Numbered from the stretch's first letter, positions 17,901 through 26,535 are shown. The stretch: 64,000 bases of DNA from Gordonia aichiensis NBRC 108223 (GCF_000332975.1 NZ_BANR01000025.1:1-64000), one strand, 5' to 3'. Numbers and translations: made by a program. The notes: a model not told the origin generated them from the sequence alone.

Positions 17901-18034
17901 TCGAACCAGCCGCTCTGCGAGAGGTGGCTGCCGAGTCCGAGGCCGTAGAGGCCGAGGCCGCCCATGATGACGACCAATACGGCGATGACGGCAAAGCGCA
18001 TCCGGAAGACGAATGTGCCGATGGCTCCGAACAC
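14909..18034 (-). CDS. mmpL3: MmpL3, trehalose monomycolate flippase/exporter
   Basis: 1041 aa from the GTG at 18034, with GGAG about seven bases upstream. It transports trehalose monomycolate across the inner membrane using the proton gradient and is essential in mycobacteria. Two RND halves are visible. The proton-relay pairs are Asp294-Tyr295 (AIDYGLFIVSRFREE) and Asp658-Tyr659 (STDYEIFLLSRM), equivalent to the pairs in M. tuberculosis MmpL3 TM4 and TM10. The motif LLGDDCWWAPRWMKTVQ closes the membrane part near residue 755. A disordered Pro/Arg-rich tail of about 260 residues follows and ends in ISVQELLRRSRSGE, close to the MmpL3 end. Neighbours NYN and trmB keep the mycobacterial order. 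TmaT, which acetylates its cargo in corynebacteria, is encoded about 20 kb away. Confidence 0.95.
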   Translation of the reverse strand: MFGAIGTFVFRMRFAVIAVLVVIMGGLGLYGLGLGSHLSQSGWFDPTAQSSKGSVVADTSFGRDHRSDVILLITPPAGTGVDDKQFGTKVEKVVDDLLQQHPDVVQRAAAAPDSTDKQAYENALRNNQEIIDPFYLKDNTVAQKAAQDTIRSRTFTADKKQAFISIGVAGNDDTAVLANYQKIEPFLQGVVDDPGKYGLDGTRFQLAGLQPVAGAMASGMDDDIRRAELIALPLVAVMLFFIFGGVIAACLPVFIGGLTIAGSLGIMTIIAQLTELNIFAQSVVTLIGLGIAIDYGLFIVSRFREELAEGYTTKAAVRRTVMTAGQTVVFSATIIVAAIACLLMMPQGFLKSVAYGAIFSVSLAAILSITVLPAILSILGPKIDAFGLPFLRRTKTKAEIENGFWGRLSGWVMRHPVATAVPTVLILLLLTIPIGGIKFGGISEAYLPPDNASRVAQEDFDKAFPKERTEEVKLVISYDVNDPESGTKIQQIADEANKIPGFTKQFSPSADDGALTGTYGFNGPQVIQMSAGLVNRDTAGEAVKDLRAIQKPAGIQMWVAGTPALVQDSIDALLTRLPLMAILLVLVTGLLMFLAFGSLVLPIKAALMSALGLGATLGILTWIFVDGHGASIANFTPGPLFAAVLVLIIAIVFGLSTDYEIFLLSRMVEARQKGATTTEAVRVGTAHTGRIITAAAAILIVVTGAFGLSEIVMMKYIAYGMIAALILDATIIRMLLVPSTMKLLGDDCWWAPRWMKTVQRKIGLGETILDDEPDAKLATAGAGTQGRRAGTLISEVPTTAMRAAPRAAATVPAGAATRSTRAVSAPAGRQAPPQTPAPVRPAPNPAQRRGTQPPPARVGPSQPPSDRRPALRDQRPAQTLDEIEPVRDRSSRTARPTPRRVKSDRPDTGRWMLGEGGIRLNQPQGGTAGPSPLGRRPDLDRTGKRPLVASLSPEQARTAQRRTPERPQSPMDRGLSPDAGRPAPQPAAPGEGLESRTPPPRRQRPDDRQSRADRHARADENPGENRQISVQELLRRSRSGE

Positions 18035-18168
18035 GCCGACTCCTTTCGGGAAAGGTCTCGCCTCGGGAAAAGTCTCGCCGAGATTGTTTCAGTGGTGCCT
18101 GAGTGCTTGCTGAGGTTTGGGCGCTCTGGGTTCAGACGCTGCGCGCATCACGAGCCGCAGCCGTCATC

Positions 18169-18945
18169 TCAGCGGAGAAGCGCCCGCAGTGGCCGGAACG
18201 GGGTGAGCCACGCGCCGTCGTCGGGCAGCGAGTCGAGTCCGATCCGAGGCAGCGGCTCCCGGAAGACGCCCGAGATCTCCTCGAGATCGACGAACTCGAG
18301 CCCGTCGGTCGACAGCGCCCAGTTCACGTGTTCGCGGAATCCGATCACCGTCACCGGCACGCCCTCGGCGGCGATCTCGACAAGCGGGTCCCGGAACGCC
18401 TGACCGTCGGCGGATGCGACGATCAGCCCGGCTAACCCAACAGTGTGCCTGCGAAGCTCGATGTGGTCGAGCATGTCGGGGTCGACGTCGCTGTCCTCGG
18501 ACAGCTTGGGCTTGGCGAACACCGCGTACCCGACGTTGCGCAACGCGTCGACCCACGGCCGCACGACATCGGCGCTACCAGGCACGATGTTGGTGAACAC
18601 CGTGGCTTCCGGCTCGATGTTGACCGCGGTGTCCGGGTCTCGCGCGGTGTCGCCGACATCACCGTCATCATCGTCGTGTCCGACACCGTCATCATCGTCG
18701 TGTCCGACGGAGTGATCGTAGGCCGCGACGGCTGCCTGCGCCGAGAGGTCGGCGGTCCGCTGGAGCAGCCAGCGGCCCAGGGCGTCGAACCGTGGGCGGT
18801 GCGCAGCGGTCGGGCGTCCCCCGAGGATGGCTCCGAGGCCCATGTCCATGTTGGGCGCGTCCCAGACCAACAGGACGCGTTGTGCGCCGCTCTGGCCTGA
18901 GATCGTGTCGGCGAAGCGGGTGGCCGATCCATTGGTGTCGGTCAT
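18169..18945 (-). CDS. NYN domain protein (Rv0207c-like)
   Basis: 258 aa from the ATG at 18945, which overlaps the trmB stop (ATGA). It has a PIN-like NYN fold, predicted RNase-type, with the start motif LLVWDAPNMDMGLG and acidic residues in LIVASADGQAFRDPL and VTVIGFREH. Between them lies an acidic insertion in which VGHDDDDG occurs twice, encoded by two exact 24-bp repeats at 18661-18708. The family is conserved next to trmB and mmpL3 in mycolate actinobacteria, but its RNA target is unknown. Confidence 0.87.
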   Translation of the reverse strand: MTDTNGSATRFADTISGQSGAQRVLLVWDAPNMDMGLGAILGGRPTAAHRPRFDALGRWLLQRTADLSAQAAVAAYDHSVGHDDDDGVGHDDDDGDVGDTARDPDTAVNIEPEATVFTNIVPGSADVVRPWVDALRNVGYAVFAKPKLSEDSDVDPDMLDHIELRRHTVGLAGLIVASADGQAFRDPLVEIAAEGVPVTVIGFREHVNWALSTDGLEFVDLEEISGVFREPLPRIGLDSLPDDGAWLTPFRPLRALLR

Positions 18946-19787
18946 GAGTGCACGCCGCCTGTCGCAGTGTTCGAGGGCTGGTTGTGTGAGTCGGGTGCGC
19001 CGGTAAGGGTTTCGTTCGGGCGCACGTACACGAACTCGTTGACCTCGCGGCCCTCGCGTTCGGCTCGGCCCTCGAATTTGGTGGTCGGACGCTCGAGGGA
19101 GACGGGGACCGCAGCGGTCGCGGGGACGACGTGGAGGTTGTCGGGGTTCTGTGTCGCCAGGATCTCGGCGATCCACTCGGCGTAACCCGCATGGTCGGTG
19201 GCGATGTGCAGGACGCCACCGGGCCGGAGTCGGTCAGCCATGAGTTCGATCGTGCCCCGCTGGACGAATCTGCGCTTGTGATGGCGGGATTTCGGCCACG
19301 GATCGGGAAAGAAGAGTCGGATCGCCGTGAGTGACCCCGACGGGATGAGCTCGCGCAGCACGACGACGCCGTCGCCGCGGATCATGCGCACGTTGGTCAG
19401 TCCGGTGCGGTCGACGAGGCCGAGGAGCTGCGCGAGGCCGGGCTTGTAGACCTCGACCGCGATCACGTCGACGTCGGGCTCGTCGGCGGCCATCGCGGCC
19501 GTCGAGACGCCGGTTCCGCTGCCGATCTCGAGCACGCGTGGCGCCTCGCGGCCGAACAACGCGGTGAAATCGATGGGCGGCTCGGGCGTGTGGGCGGGAT
19601 CGGTGGCGAGATCGCGTCCGAGGACCGGCCAGAGCGTCTCCCAGTTGCGCTGCTGGCCCGGCGTCAGCGTGCCGCGGCGGAAGCGGAAGCTGGTCACGCG
19701 CGGGTAGAGACGTGACGAGTCGCCTTCGGCGTTGGCCGATCCGGGGGAGGAGTTCACCGGTCCATCGTGGCCCATCGAATCGGCCAT
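18942..19787 (-). CDS. trmB: tRNA (guanine-N7-)-methyltransferase TrmB
   Basis: 281 aa from the ATG at 19787 (MADSMGHDG), which has GGAG five bases upstream; an open extension upstream lacks support. It uses SAM to form m7G46 in tRNA variable loops. Visible motifs: VLEIGSGTGVSTAAMA (SAM-binding motif I, near residue 80), ALTNVRMIRGD-like acidic strand, and LFFPDPWPKSRHHKRR, the signature TrmB substrate-binding motif. The C-terminal TKFEGRAEREGREV is also typical. The stop overlaps the NYN gene start. A divergent gene begins 104 bp upstream. Confidence 0.95.
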   Translation of the reverse strand: MADSMGHDGPVNSSPGSANAEGDSSRLYPRVTSFRFRRGTLTPGQQRNWETLWPVLGRDLATDPAHTPEPPIDFTALFGREAPRVLEIGSGTGVSTAAMAADEPDVDVIAVEVYKPGLAQLLGLVDRTGLTNVRMIRGDGVVVLRELIPSGSLTAIRLFFPDPWPKSRHHKRRFVQRGTIELMADRLRPGGVLHIATDHAGYAEWIAEILATQNPDNLHVVPATAAVPVSLERPTTKFEGRAEREGREVNEFVYVRPNETLTGAPDSHNQPSNTATGGVHS

Positions 19788-19890
19788 GCACACTCCGACA
19801 CCCGCTTGTGCAATCTGCTGCGCCGCCCCGCCCAACTGCGACTACCCTTCCACCAGGGAAGATCGACCGGTCTCGAGCGGGGGTGAGTGC

Positions 19891-20730
19891 GTGATCGATC
19901 CATCGGGTCCGCTCGCGCTCGCACTTTCGTCGGGGGCGATCGGAGGGCTTGTGGCGCCCGATTCGCCCGCTTTCGACACTCTCGACGCCGCCGCCCGCCG
20001 CTACGTGCGGCCTGTGTCGGTCGCGGTGACCGGACGTCGAGGGGTCGGCCGCGACACGATGGCCGATGCGCTCCACCGGCGGTTCGGCGTGACGGCATCC
20101 GTCACCGGCGACGGGCGGGATGTGCTCGCAGCTGATCTCGTGGTCCACGTGCTCGCCGGAGCGCCGCGTCGCTCCGACCGGCAGATCCTCGCCGCGTCGC
20201 CGCGCGAGCGGACCGTCGTCGTACTCGGCAAGGCCGACACGCTCGACGCCGATGCCGTAGACAGAATCGTCCGCGCTGCCTGCGATTCGCTGGGTACGCC
20301 GGTCGTCGCGGTCTCGCAGTTGTCGGCGAGCGTCAAGGTCTCCGAGGCCGATCTCGAGTTCCTTCGCGGGCTCGTCGAGGCCGGCGAGACACTGCCGTCG
20401 ATGTCCGGGCGTTTTCTCGCGGCGGCACCGGCGCACTCGCCGTCGTGGCGGATGCGCTCCGACATGCTTCGCCGACTCGACGCCGCGGGTATCCGCTGTG
20501 CGCTGAGCCTGATCGCCCGCGACGATGCGGCGGCGGCCGACGCTGCGACGCTCACCGAGTACCTCTGGGGAACGAGCGGATTCGACGGCCTGAGCGTCGA
20601 GCTCGGGGCACGCATGCCAGCGGTCGCGGAGCATCGGGCCGCGCATGTGCGTGCATCTCTGGAATCGGCTGCCGCAGCAGGTGCCGATCGCGACAACATC
20701 GAACTACTCCTTCGTACCGGAGGTGGATGA
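19891..20730 (+). CDS. degenerate P-loop GTPase-like protein (Rv0209-type neighbour of pckA)
   Basis: 279 aa from the GTG at 19891, preceded by GGGGGTGAG. After VSVAVTG comes GRRGVGRDT, which has the position and Gly spacing of a Walker A loop, but the Lys is replaced by Arg. The later VVVLGKADTLDADAV resembles a G4 strand followed by the NKxD-type motif, and VVAVSQLSASV looks like G5. I read this as a GTPase-fold protein with an altered nucleotide site. It is followed after one base by a second protein of the same kind with a membrane segment. Rv0209/Rv0210 occupy this place in M. tuberculosis (from memory). Function unknown. Confidence 0.75.
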   Translation: MIDPSGPLALALSSGAIGGLVAPDSPAFDTLDAAARRYVRPVSVAVTGRRGVGRDTMADALHRRFGVTASVTGDGRDVLAADLVVHVLAGAPRRSDRQILAASPRERTVVVLGKADTLDADAVDRIVRAACDSLGTPVVAVSQLSASVKVSEADLEFLRGLVEAGETLPSMSGRFLAAAPAHSPSWRMRSDMLRRLDAAGIRCALSLIARDDAAAADAATLTEYLWGTSGFDGLSVELGARMPAVAEHRAAHVRASLESAAAAGADRDNIELLLRTGGG

Positions 20731-20731
20731 C

Positions 20732-22078
20732 GTGCGTGCTCAACCGTCGACGCTCGACGCCGTCGGTGCGCAGTCGGGGCAGACCTCGGTTTCGGCCGGC
20801 GGACGGGTCGTCGTCGCAGCCGCCGGGGGAGTCGACGTCGAGGCGCTCGTTGAGGCGTGTCGGGAGGTAGGCGCATCGCGCGGGGCGCCGACGATCGACT
20901 TCGTCGGGTTCGATTCGGACCACGGCCACGCAGCCACCAGTGCGGCGGTCTTCGTGATCGATCCGGCCTCGGCCGTCGTCGACGACGAGGAGATCGCGGT
21001 CCTGCACGAGCTGACCGCTGCCGTGGGCAACGTGGCCCTGGTGTGCGGCCGCATCGAATCGTTCTGGGACTGGCCACGGATCGTGCGTGGATACCGGGCA
21101 GAACTCGACCCGGACGAACTCCTGCCCGTCTTCGCCGTCTCCGCGACTGCAGCCCTTGCGGGTGCCGTCGACGAGTCGGGCATCGGCGACCTGATCGAGT
21201 GGTTCTCGACGCCCGCCTCCGCGGTCGGGGACGGGGTCGCCGCAGGGACACCGACCCCGGCGGGCGAGGTGATGTCGGTGGGCGATGCGCGCATGCGCGC
21301 CGACGCGTTGGCGACCAGGCGTGCACGACTGCTCGCACAGAGAGACAGAGGACGGTCGGATCGACTGGCGTCGCTGCGCGCGGGCATCGTCCGGGTGCGG
21401 GCGCAGAGCAGCGCCGACATCGCCACGCGGGTTCGTGAGCTCGCCGCGGGCGCCGAGCACCGCAGCAACGCGGTGACGAATGCCGACGTCGAGGCCACCG
21501 CCACCTGGCTCGACCGGGAGATCGCCGGACTCGTCGCCGACATCGACGCCGTCACCCACGCCCGACTCGACGCCGTCGCGTCGTCGACGCTCGTCGGACT
21601 CGACGTCGACGATCCGCCCGTCCAACGCGCCGACGAGCCGATGGGTACCCGTCGCGACGTTCCGTCGGGAAGACGCACTGGTGAGGACGCGATGGTGTTG
21701 GTGATCGGGGCGTCGACGGGCATCGGGATCGGGCGGCTGGCCGTCGCGCCGCTGGCGTCGGTCCACACGCTGCAGTGGATCAGCATGCCTGCGGCGCTGC
21801 TCCTCGGGCTCGCCGTGGCGGTGTGGGTGATCCGCATGCGGCGCGCGGCCACGACGCGCGCACAGGTGCGGACCTGGGTCGGCGAGGTTCTCGCCGACGC
21901 CCGCACGCGCGTCGAACGCCGGGTCGCCATGGTGCTGTCGGAGGCCGAATCACGTATCGGTGGCCAGTTGCTGCGTGCCTACGAGCGGCAGGGGCGTCGG
22001 ATCGCCGACGAGGTCGCCGAGATAGATGAACGCCTGCGAGAGCTCCGCACGGCGGTGACGGGAAGGAGCGAGAAGTGA
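20732..22078 (+). CDS. membrane-anchored GTPase-like/coiled-coil protein (Rv0210-type)
   Basis: 448 aa from the GTG at 20732, which has GGAGG eight bases upstream. The N-terminal 150 residues have a GTPase-like strand order (VVVAAAGGVD, then VALVCGRIESFWDW, then LPVFAVSATAALAG) but no Walker A. The middle (about 190-300) is helical and rich in Arg, Ala and Asp. Two hydrophobic stretches (about 325-345 and 355-370, ending WVIRMRRAATT) form a membrane hairpin. The C-terminal 80 residues are charged and predicted coiled coil (RVERRVAMVLSEAESRIGG). This order recalls bacterial dynamin-like pairs, where one partner binds membrane. Function is not established. The stop overlaps the next gene (ATGA). 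Confidence 0.75.
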   Translation: MRAQPSTLDAVGAQSGQTSVSAGGRVVVAAAGGVDVEALVEACREVGASRGAPTIDFVGFDSDHGHAATSAAVFVIDPASAVVDDEEIAVLHELTAAVGNVALVCGRIESFWDWPRIVRGYRAELDPDELLPVFAVSATAALAGAVDESGIGDLIEWFSTPASAVGDGVAAGTPTPAGEVMSVGDARMRADALATRRARLLAQRDRGRSDRLASLRAGIVRVRAQSSADIATRVRELAAGAEHRSNAVTNADVEATATWLDREIAGLVADIDAVTHARLDAVASSTLVGLDVDDPPVQRADEPMGTRRDVPSGRRTGEDAMVLVIGASTGIGIGRLAVAPLASVHTLQWISMPAALLLGLAVAVWVIRMRRAATTRAQVRTWVGEVLADARTRVERRVAMVLSEAESRIGGQLLRAYERQGRRIADEVAEIDERLRELRTAVTGRSEK

Positions 22079-22413
22079 ACATCGACCCGTTCGAGTTCGG
22101 TGACGACCACCAGGAGTGGGCAGGCCCGCTCGTGCCGGGTGAGCAGACCGATTCACCCATCGACAACCTGCTCATGCACGACGACGGCCGCATCTGGGAC
22201 CTCGGTCCCGCCGATGTCGACACCGACGCCGATGGCGTGGCCGATTCGCTGACCCACAGCGGCCCCGGAGGCCTGACGGTGTACACCGACACCGACCACG
22301 ACGGCCAGGTCGATCGCATCACCCAGGTGGGCTCCGACGGTTCGTTCGCGTCGCAGGCGCTCGACCGGGAGAGCGGCAGGTGGGTGGCGACCGACTCCGG
22401 CAGGCTCGACTGA
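22075..22413 (+). CDS. small acidic protein with two Ca2+-loop-like DxDxDG motifs (DUF6802-like)
   Basis: 112 aa, very acidic, without signal peptide or membrane segment. Two loops, DVDTDADGVAD and YTDTDHDGQVDR, match the DxDxDGxxD pattern of EF-hand or thrombospondin type 3 calcium sites. The repeats are followed by similar beta-strand text (THSGPGGLTVY and TQVGSDGSFAS). It resembles the actinobacterial DUF6802 family, as far as I can judge. The ATG overlaps the stop of the preceding membrane protein gene, so the three genes from 19891 form one translationally linked unit. Confidence 0.75.
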   Translation: MNIDPFEFGDDHQEWAGPLVPGEQTDSPIDNLLMHDDGRIWDLGPADVDTDADGVADSLTHSGPGGLTVYTDTDHDGQVDRITQVGSDGSFASQALDRESGRWVATDSGRLD

Positions 22414-22630
22414 CCTGTTCGCGTTCGGGTGAAAGTCCTGGTGGTCAGTGGGTTGCGCGGCATGGGAAATCCGGTTTCGGCGGCCTTGCAACCCCTTCTG
22501 ACGTGTGCGAATGTGGCCTATACCGCATCTCCGAACCCCAGGCCCTAGCGCACGCTCGGTCACAGTATCCTGGGGGCAAGCAACCCATACAGGGCGGCCG
22601 ATGCGGGTCGCCACCTCGGAGGAGGAATTC

Positions 22631-24457
22631 ATGACCGCCGCCACGATTCCGGGCCTGGAACCCGGCACCGCTCCGACCACACACGAAGCGCTGTTGGCAT
22701 GGGTGGCCGAGGTCGCCGAGCTCACCCAACCCGACCGTGTGGTCTGGTCCGACGGCAGCGACGAGGAATGGGAGCGTCTCACCGCAGAACTCGTCGAGTC
22801 GGGCACCCTGGTCAAGCTCAACGACGAGCGCAAGCCCAACTCCTACCTCGCCAAGTCCGATCCCGCCGACGTCGCACGTGTCGAGTCGCGCACCTTCATC
22901 TGCTCGGAGAAGGAGGAGGACGCCGGCCCGACGAACAACTGGGTCGCTCCGGATGAGATGCGCGCAACCCTGACCCCGCTCTTCCGCGGCAGCATGCGCG
23001 GCCGGACGATGTACGTGATCCCGTTCTGCATGGGTCCGCTCGGCTCCGACGATCCCAAGCTCGGCGTCGAGATCACCGACTCCGCCTACGTCGTCCTGTC
23101 GATGAAGATCATGACCCGCGTCGGTCCCGAGGTGCTCCGACTGCTCGGCGACGACGGCTTCTTCGTCAAGGGCCTGCACTCGGTGGGAGCTCCGCTCGAG
23201 CCCGGCCAGGCCGATGTCCCGTGGCCCTGCAGCCCCGACAAGTACATCACCCACTTCCCCGAGACCCGCGAGATCTGGTCCTATGGATCGGGTTACGGCG
23301 GCAACGCGCTGCTCGGCAAGAAGTGCTACGCGCTGCGTATCGCGTCGGTCATCGCCCGTGACGAGGGCTGGATGGCGGAGCACATGCTCATCCTCAAGCT
23401 GACGAGCCCGGAGAACAAGGTCTACTTCGTAGCCGCGGCGTTCCCGAGCGCGTGCGGTAAGACCAACCTCGCGATGATCCAGCCGACCATCCCGGGCTGG
23501 AAGGCCGAGACCGTCGGCGACGACATCGCCTGGATGCGTTTCGGTGAGGACGGCCGCCTCTACGCCATCAACCCGGAGTTCGGCTTCTTCGGCGTGGCAC
23601 CGGGCACCAGCATGGATTCCAACCCGAATGCGATGAAGACCATCGACGCGGGCAACACCCTCTACACCAACGTCGCGGAGACCGACGACGGTGACATCTG
23701 GTGGGAGGGTATCGGTGGCGAGAAGCCCGCGCACCTGACCGACTGGCTCGGCAACGACTGGACACCCGACTCCGATCAGCCTGCAGCCCATCCCAATTCG
23801 CGCTACTGCACGCCAATCTCACAATGCCCGTCACTGGCATCGGAGTGGGACGACCCGCAGGGTGTGCCGATCTCGGCGATCCTGTTCGGCGGACGTCGCA
23901 AGACGACGGTCCCGCTGGTGACCGAGGCGCGCGACTGGCAGAACGGCGTCTTCATGGGAGCGACGGTCGGCTCGGAGCAGACCGCTGCGGCCGAGGGCAA
24001 GGTCGGCACGGTGCGCCGCGACCCGATGGCGATGCTGCCGTTCATGGGCTACCACGTCGGCGACTACTTCCAGCACTGGATCAACCTGGGCAAGAACGCC
24101 GATGCGTCGAAGCTCCCGAAGGTCTTCTACGTCAACTGGTTCCGTCGTGGCGACGACGGCCGCTTCCTGTGGCCGGGCTTCGGTGAGAACAGCCGTGTGC
24201 TCAAGTGGATCATCGGCCGCATCGAAGGCGAGAACGAGGGAGTGCAGACCCCGGTCGGCATCGTCGCGAAGCCCGAGGAGATCGACGTCACCGGACTCGA
24301 CGTGCCCACCGAGGACCTCGAGGCCGCGCTGGCCGTCGATCCGGAGGAGTGGCGTCGTGAACTGCCGCTCATCGAAGAGCTCTTCGAGTTCGTCGGCGAG
24401 AAGCTTCCGACCAGCCTGCAGGACGAGCTCGACGCCCTCAAGCAGCGGCTGGGCTGA
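22631..24457 (+). CDS. pckA: phosphoenolpyruvate carboxykinase (GTP)
   Basis: 608 aa from the ATG at 22631, behind a strong GGAGGAATTC ribosome site. It converts oxaloacetate and GTP to PEP, CO2 and GDP, the first step of gluconeogenesis, needed for growth on fatty acids or sterols. The P-loop [12 protein letters not shown] holds active-site Cys275 and Lys277. Other family motifs are [24 protein letters not shown], and the nucleotide-binding region near [25 protein letters not shown]. The 217-bp leader contains no recognisable riboswitch. Nearby beta-oxidation genes and this enzyme fit a lipid-eating lifestyle. Confidence 0.97.
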   Translation: MTAATIPGLEPGTAPTTHEALLAWVAEVAELTQPDRVVWSDGSDEEWERLTAELVESGTLVKLNDERKPNSYLAKSDPADVARVESRTFICSEKEEDAGPTNNWVAPDEMRATLTPLFRGSMRGRTMYVIPFCMGPLGSDDPKLGVEITDSAYVVLSMKIMTRVGPEVLRLLGDDGFFVKGLHSVGAPLEPGQADVPWPCSPDKYITHFPETREIWSYGSGYGGNALLGKKCYALRIASVIARDEGWMAEHMLILKLTSPENKVYFVAAAFPSACGKTNLAMIQPTIPGWKAETVGDDIAWMRFGEDGRLYAINPEFGFFGVAPGTSMDSNPNAMKTIDAGNTLYTNVAETDDGDIWWEGIGGEKPAHLTDWLGNDWTPDSDQPAAHPNSRYCTPISQCPSLASEWDDPQGVPISAILFGGRRKTTVPLVTEARDWQNGVFMGATVGSEQTAAAEGKVGTVRRDPMAMLPFMGYHVGDYFQHWINLGKNADASKLPKVFYVNWFRRGDDGRFLWPGFGENSRVLKWIIGRIEGENEGVQTPVGIVAKPEEIDVTGLDVPTEDLEAALAVDPEEWRRELPLIEELFEFVGEKLPTSLQDELDALKQRLG

Positions 24458-24487
24458 CGTCACCTTCTGTCACTCCTGTAACTGAGG

Positions 24488-24540
24488 TATCGTTGCCCCC
24501 TATGAGTCTTCGCTCGTGGGGGGCAACGATCGTCTCTGTG
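24488..24540 (+). promoter_or_regulatory. 12-bp inverted repeat enclosing a start codon
   Basis: ATCGTTGCCCCC at 24489-24500 is exactly complementary to GGGGGCAACGAT at 24529-24540. The 28-nt loop begins directly before the ATG at 24502. A possible -10 (TATCGT, 24488-24493) with TTCTGT 17 bases upstream would place the transcript start at or near the ATG, giving a leaderless mRNA. Alternatively, the hairpin could end pckA transcripts. The repeat is certain; its role is a guess. Confidence 0.5.
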
Positions 24541-25524
24541 CTCCTGGGAACCTCGGTACTTCTCGGTGTGTCAGCTGTGTCCGCCGGATCGGCGCGTTCC
24601 GCGACGCCGATCATCGCGCGCTACACCGATACCGGCTTCGTCAACGGGGTGCCGACATTCGGTGCCATCTCGGGCATCGACAGGATCGGCGCCAACCGGT
24701 TCGCGATGATCTCGACCGACGTGGGCCGCGGCGGTCCCGCACGGTTCTTCACCAGTCAGTTCAACTACACATCGGGTGTTGCCGGGTTCACGTCGAATCC
24801 CGGAATCGACGGCGGCGGAGTACTGCTCGGGCCGGGCAACATCCCGCCGCTGCCCGGTTCGGCACAGTACGAGGGACTGAGGGCCACGAGCAGCGGCTAC
24901 GTCGTCGTCAGCGGAGGCGATCACCAGTTCGTCCGGTTGCAGGGTTCCGGGCCGGTCGCCACATTCACCCGCGACCTCGGGCTCCCGGCTGCCTGGCGCC
25001 CGTCGAAGAAGTCGGGTCTCGCCGGACAGCGCGGACTGACCGGTGTCGCCGTCGGGCCACGTGGGCAGATCAGCGTGATCACCGCGGGTGGTCTTCGCCA
25101 GGACCCGGCGACCTCGGCGCGGTTGCTGACATTCGGAAAGACCAACTCGGAGTTCGTGTATCGCACCGATCCGCAGAAGAGCGTTGCCGATGTGCTCGCG
25201 GTCAACAACACCGACTTCCTCGTGCTCGAACGCGGCAAGGGCCGCAGCACGGCGATCTACTGGGCCACCACTCGAGGTGCCGATCAGGTCGGTGGCCGCG
25301 CCACACTCTCGGGCGCGGAGAAGGCCATGCCGAAGCGGTCGATCTTCACCACCGACTCGACGCCGCGACTGGCCACCGGCAACATGTCATCGATGGCGTG
25401 GGGGAACTGGCAGCCCGACCTCCCGTGGCAGGACTACCGGACCCGCACGTTGTTCGTCGTGACCAACAACGCGTTCGCCGGACCCACCCGGGTGCATTCT
25501 TTCGAGGTTCAACTGCCCCGCTGA
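24502..25524 (+). CDS. secreted esterase-like activity of phytase family protein
   Basis: 340 aa from the ATG at 24502; a TTG three codons upstream is possible. An N-terminal signal peptide (about residues 1-33, ending VSAGSARSA) is followed by a mature protein with the beta-propeller-like pattern of PF13449: SGIDRIGANRFAMISTDVGRGGPARFF, then YEGLRATSSGYVVVSGG, then WRPSKKSGLAGQRGLTGVAVG, each kept short here. No lipobox is seen. The family is found in many secreted bacterial proteins; its true substrate is unsettled. No Shine-Dalgarno sequence precedes the ATG, which lies within a perfect inverted repeat. Confidence 0.82.
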   Translation: MSLRSWGATIVSVLLGTSVLLGVSAVSAGSARSATPIIARYTDTGFVNGVPTFGAISGIDRIGANRFAMISTDVGRGGPARFFTSQFNYTSGVAGFTSNPGIDGGGVLLGPGNIPPLPGSAQYEGLRATSSGYVVVSGGDHQFVRLQGSGPVATFTRDLGLPAAWRPSKKSGLAGQRGLTGVAVGPRGQISVITAGGLRQDPATSARLLTFGKTNSEFVYRTDPQKSVADVLAVNNTDFLVLERGKGRSTAIYWATTRGADQVGGRATLSGAEKAMPKRSIFTTDSTPRLATGNMSSMAWGNWQPDLPWQDYRTRTLFVVTNNAFAGPTRVHSFEVQLPR

Positions 25525-25623
25525 CTGTCGGTCTCCACCGTCTCCACGTCGAGCAGCGATCTCAGGGGGTTGTCGGGGATTCACCCGATGGCAATGAGCG
25601 CCCATTTTTGGCACGGTTGACCC

Positions 25624-26532
25624 ATGACATCAGAGCAGGGCGCAAGCGCGGGCGCCGAGGATCTCATCAAAACGTACGGATCCGGCGACACGGAAGTCCA
25701 CGCACTGCGTGGCGTCTCGCTCTCCTTCCGGTCCGGTGAGTTCACCGCAATCATGGGCCCCTCCGGGTCGGGGAAGTCGACGCTGATGCACTGCCTCGCC
25801 GGGCTCGATGTCGCCACCAGTGGTCGTGTGTACATCGGCGACACCGATCTGACCGGCCTGTCCGACAAGAAGATGACCCTGCTGCGTCGCGACCGGATCG
25901 GCTTCGTCTTCCAGTCGTTCAACCTCGTGCCGACCCTGACAGCGGCCGAGAACATCACCCTGCCCGCCGATATCGCCGGCCGCAAGGTCGACAAGGACTG
26001 GTACGACGCCGTGATCAAGCGTCTCGGCATCGGTGACCGACTCGACCACCTGCCCAGCGAACTGTCGGGCGGTCAGCAGCAGCGCGTCGCATGCGCCCGT
26101 GCGCTCGTCGGACGGCCCGCGATCATCTTCGGTGACGAACCCACCGGAAATCTCGACTCCCGATCGTCGGGGGAGGTGCTGTCGATCCTGCGCGCGGCAA
26201 CAGACGAGTTCGGGCAAACGGTCGTCATCGTGACGCACGATCCGCGCGCAGCCTCCTACGCCGATCGGGTCGTCTTTCTCGCCGATGGCAGGATCGTCCG
26301 CGAGTTGCCGCGCCCCTCGGCCGACGACGTGTTCGAGGTGATGAAGCACCTCGACGATGTCCCCGCCCCTGCTGACCCTGATGCTTCGCGGCCCGGCGGC
26401 GCGGGCGAGGTCGCCACGCGATCGAGCACCGAGTCGGGTCGGCATGAATCGGGCTCCGTCGCACCGGAATCCGGCGTGGGCAGGCACGCGGCGGACGCCG
26501 GGTCCGGTGCGGACTCGGCACAGGCGGGCTGA
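25624..26532 (+). CDS. ABC transporter ATP-binding protein (MacB/LolD type)
   Basis: 302 aa. Walker A MGPSGSGKSTLMH (near residue 45), Q-loop FVFQSFNLVPTL, signature LSGGQQQRVACARAL, Walker B AIIFGDEPTG and the His switch VIVTHD are all present, so it should hydrolyse ATP. The family works with FtsX-type permeases in lipoprotein release or toxin/peptide export by mechanotransmission. The last 50 residues (after about 250) form a disordered Ala/Gly/Ser/Glu-rich tail not found in typical LolD. The permease gene follows after three bases. No Shine-Dalgarno sequence is obvious before the ATG. Confidence 0.95.
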   Translation: MTSEQGASAGAEDLIKTYGSGDTEVHALRGVSLSFRSGEFTAIMGPSGSGKSTLMHCLAGLDVATSGRVYIGDTDLTGLSDKKMTLLRRDRIGFVFQSFNLVPTLTAAENITLPADIAGRKVDKDWYDAVIKRLGIGDRLDHLPSELSGGQQQRVACARALVGRPAIIFGDEPTGNLDSRSSGEVLSILRAATDEFGQTVVIVTHDPRAASYADRVVFLADGRIVRELPRPSADDVFEVMKHLDDVPAPADPDASRPGGAGEVATRSSTESGRHESGSVAPESGVGRHAADAGSGADSAQAG

Positions 26533-26535
26533 CGC

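Noticed and set aside
22414..22630. A riboswitch in the pckA leader
   Set aside because: I could not find the conserved core of any class I know; only a strong ribosome site is evident.
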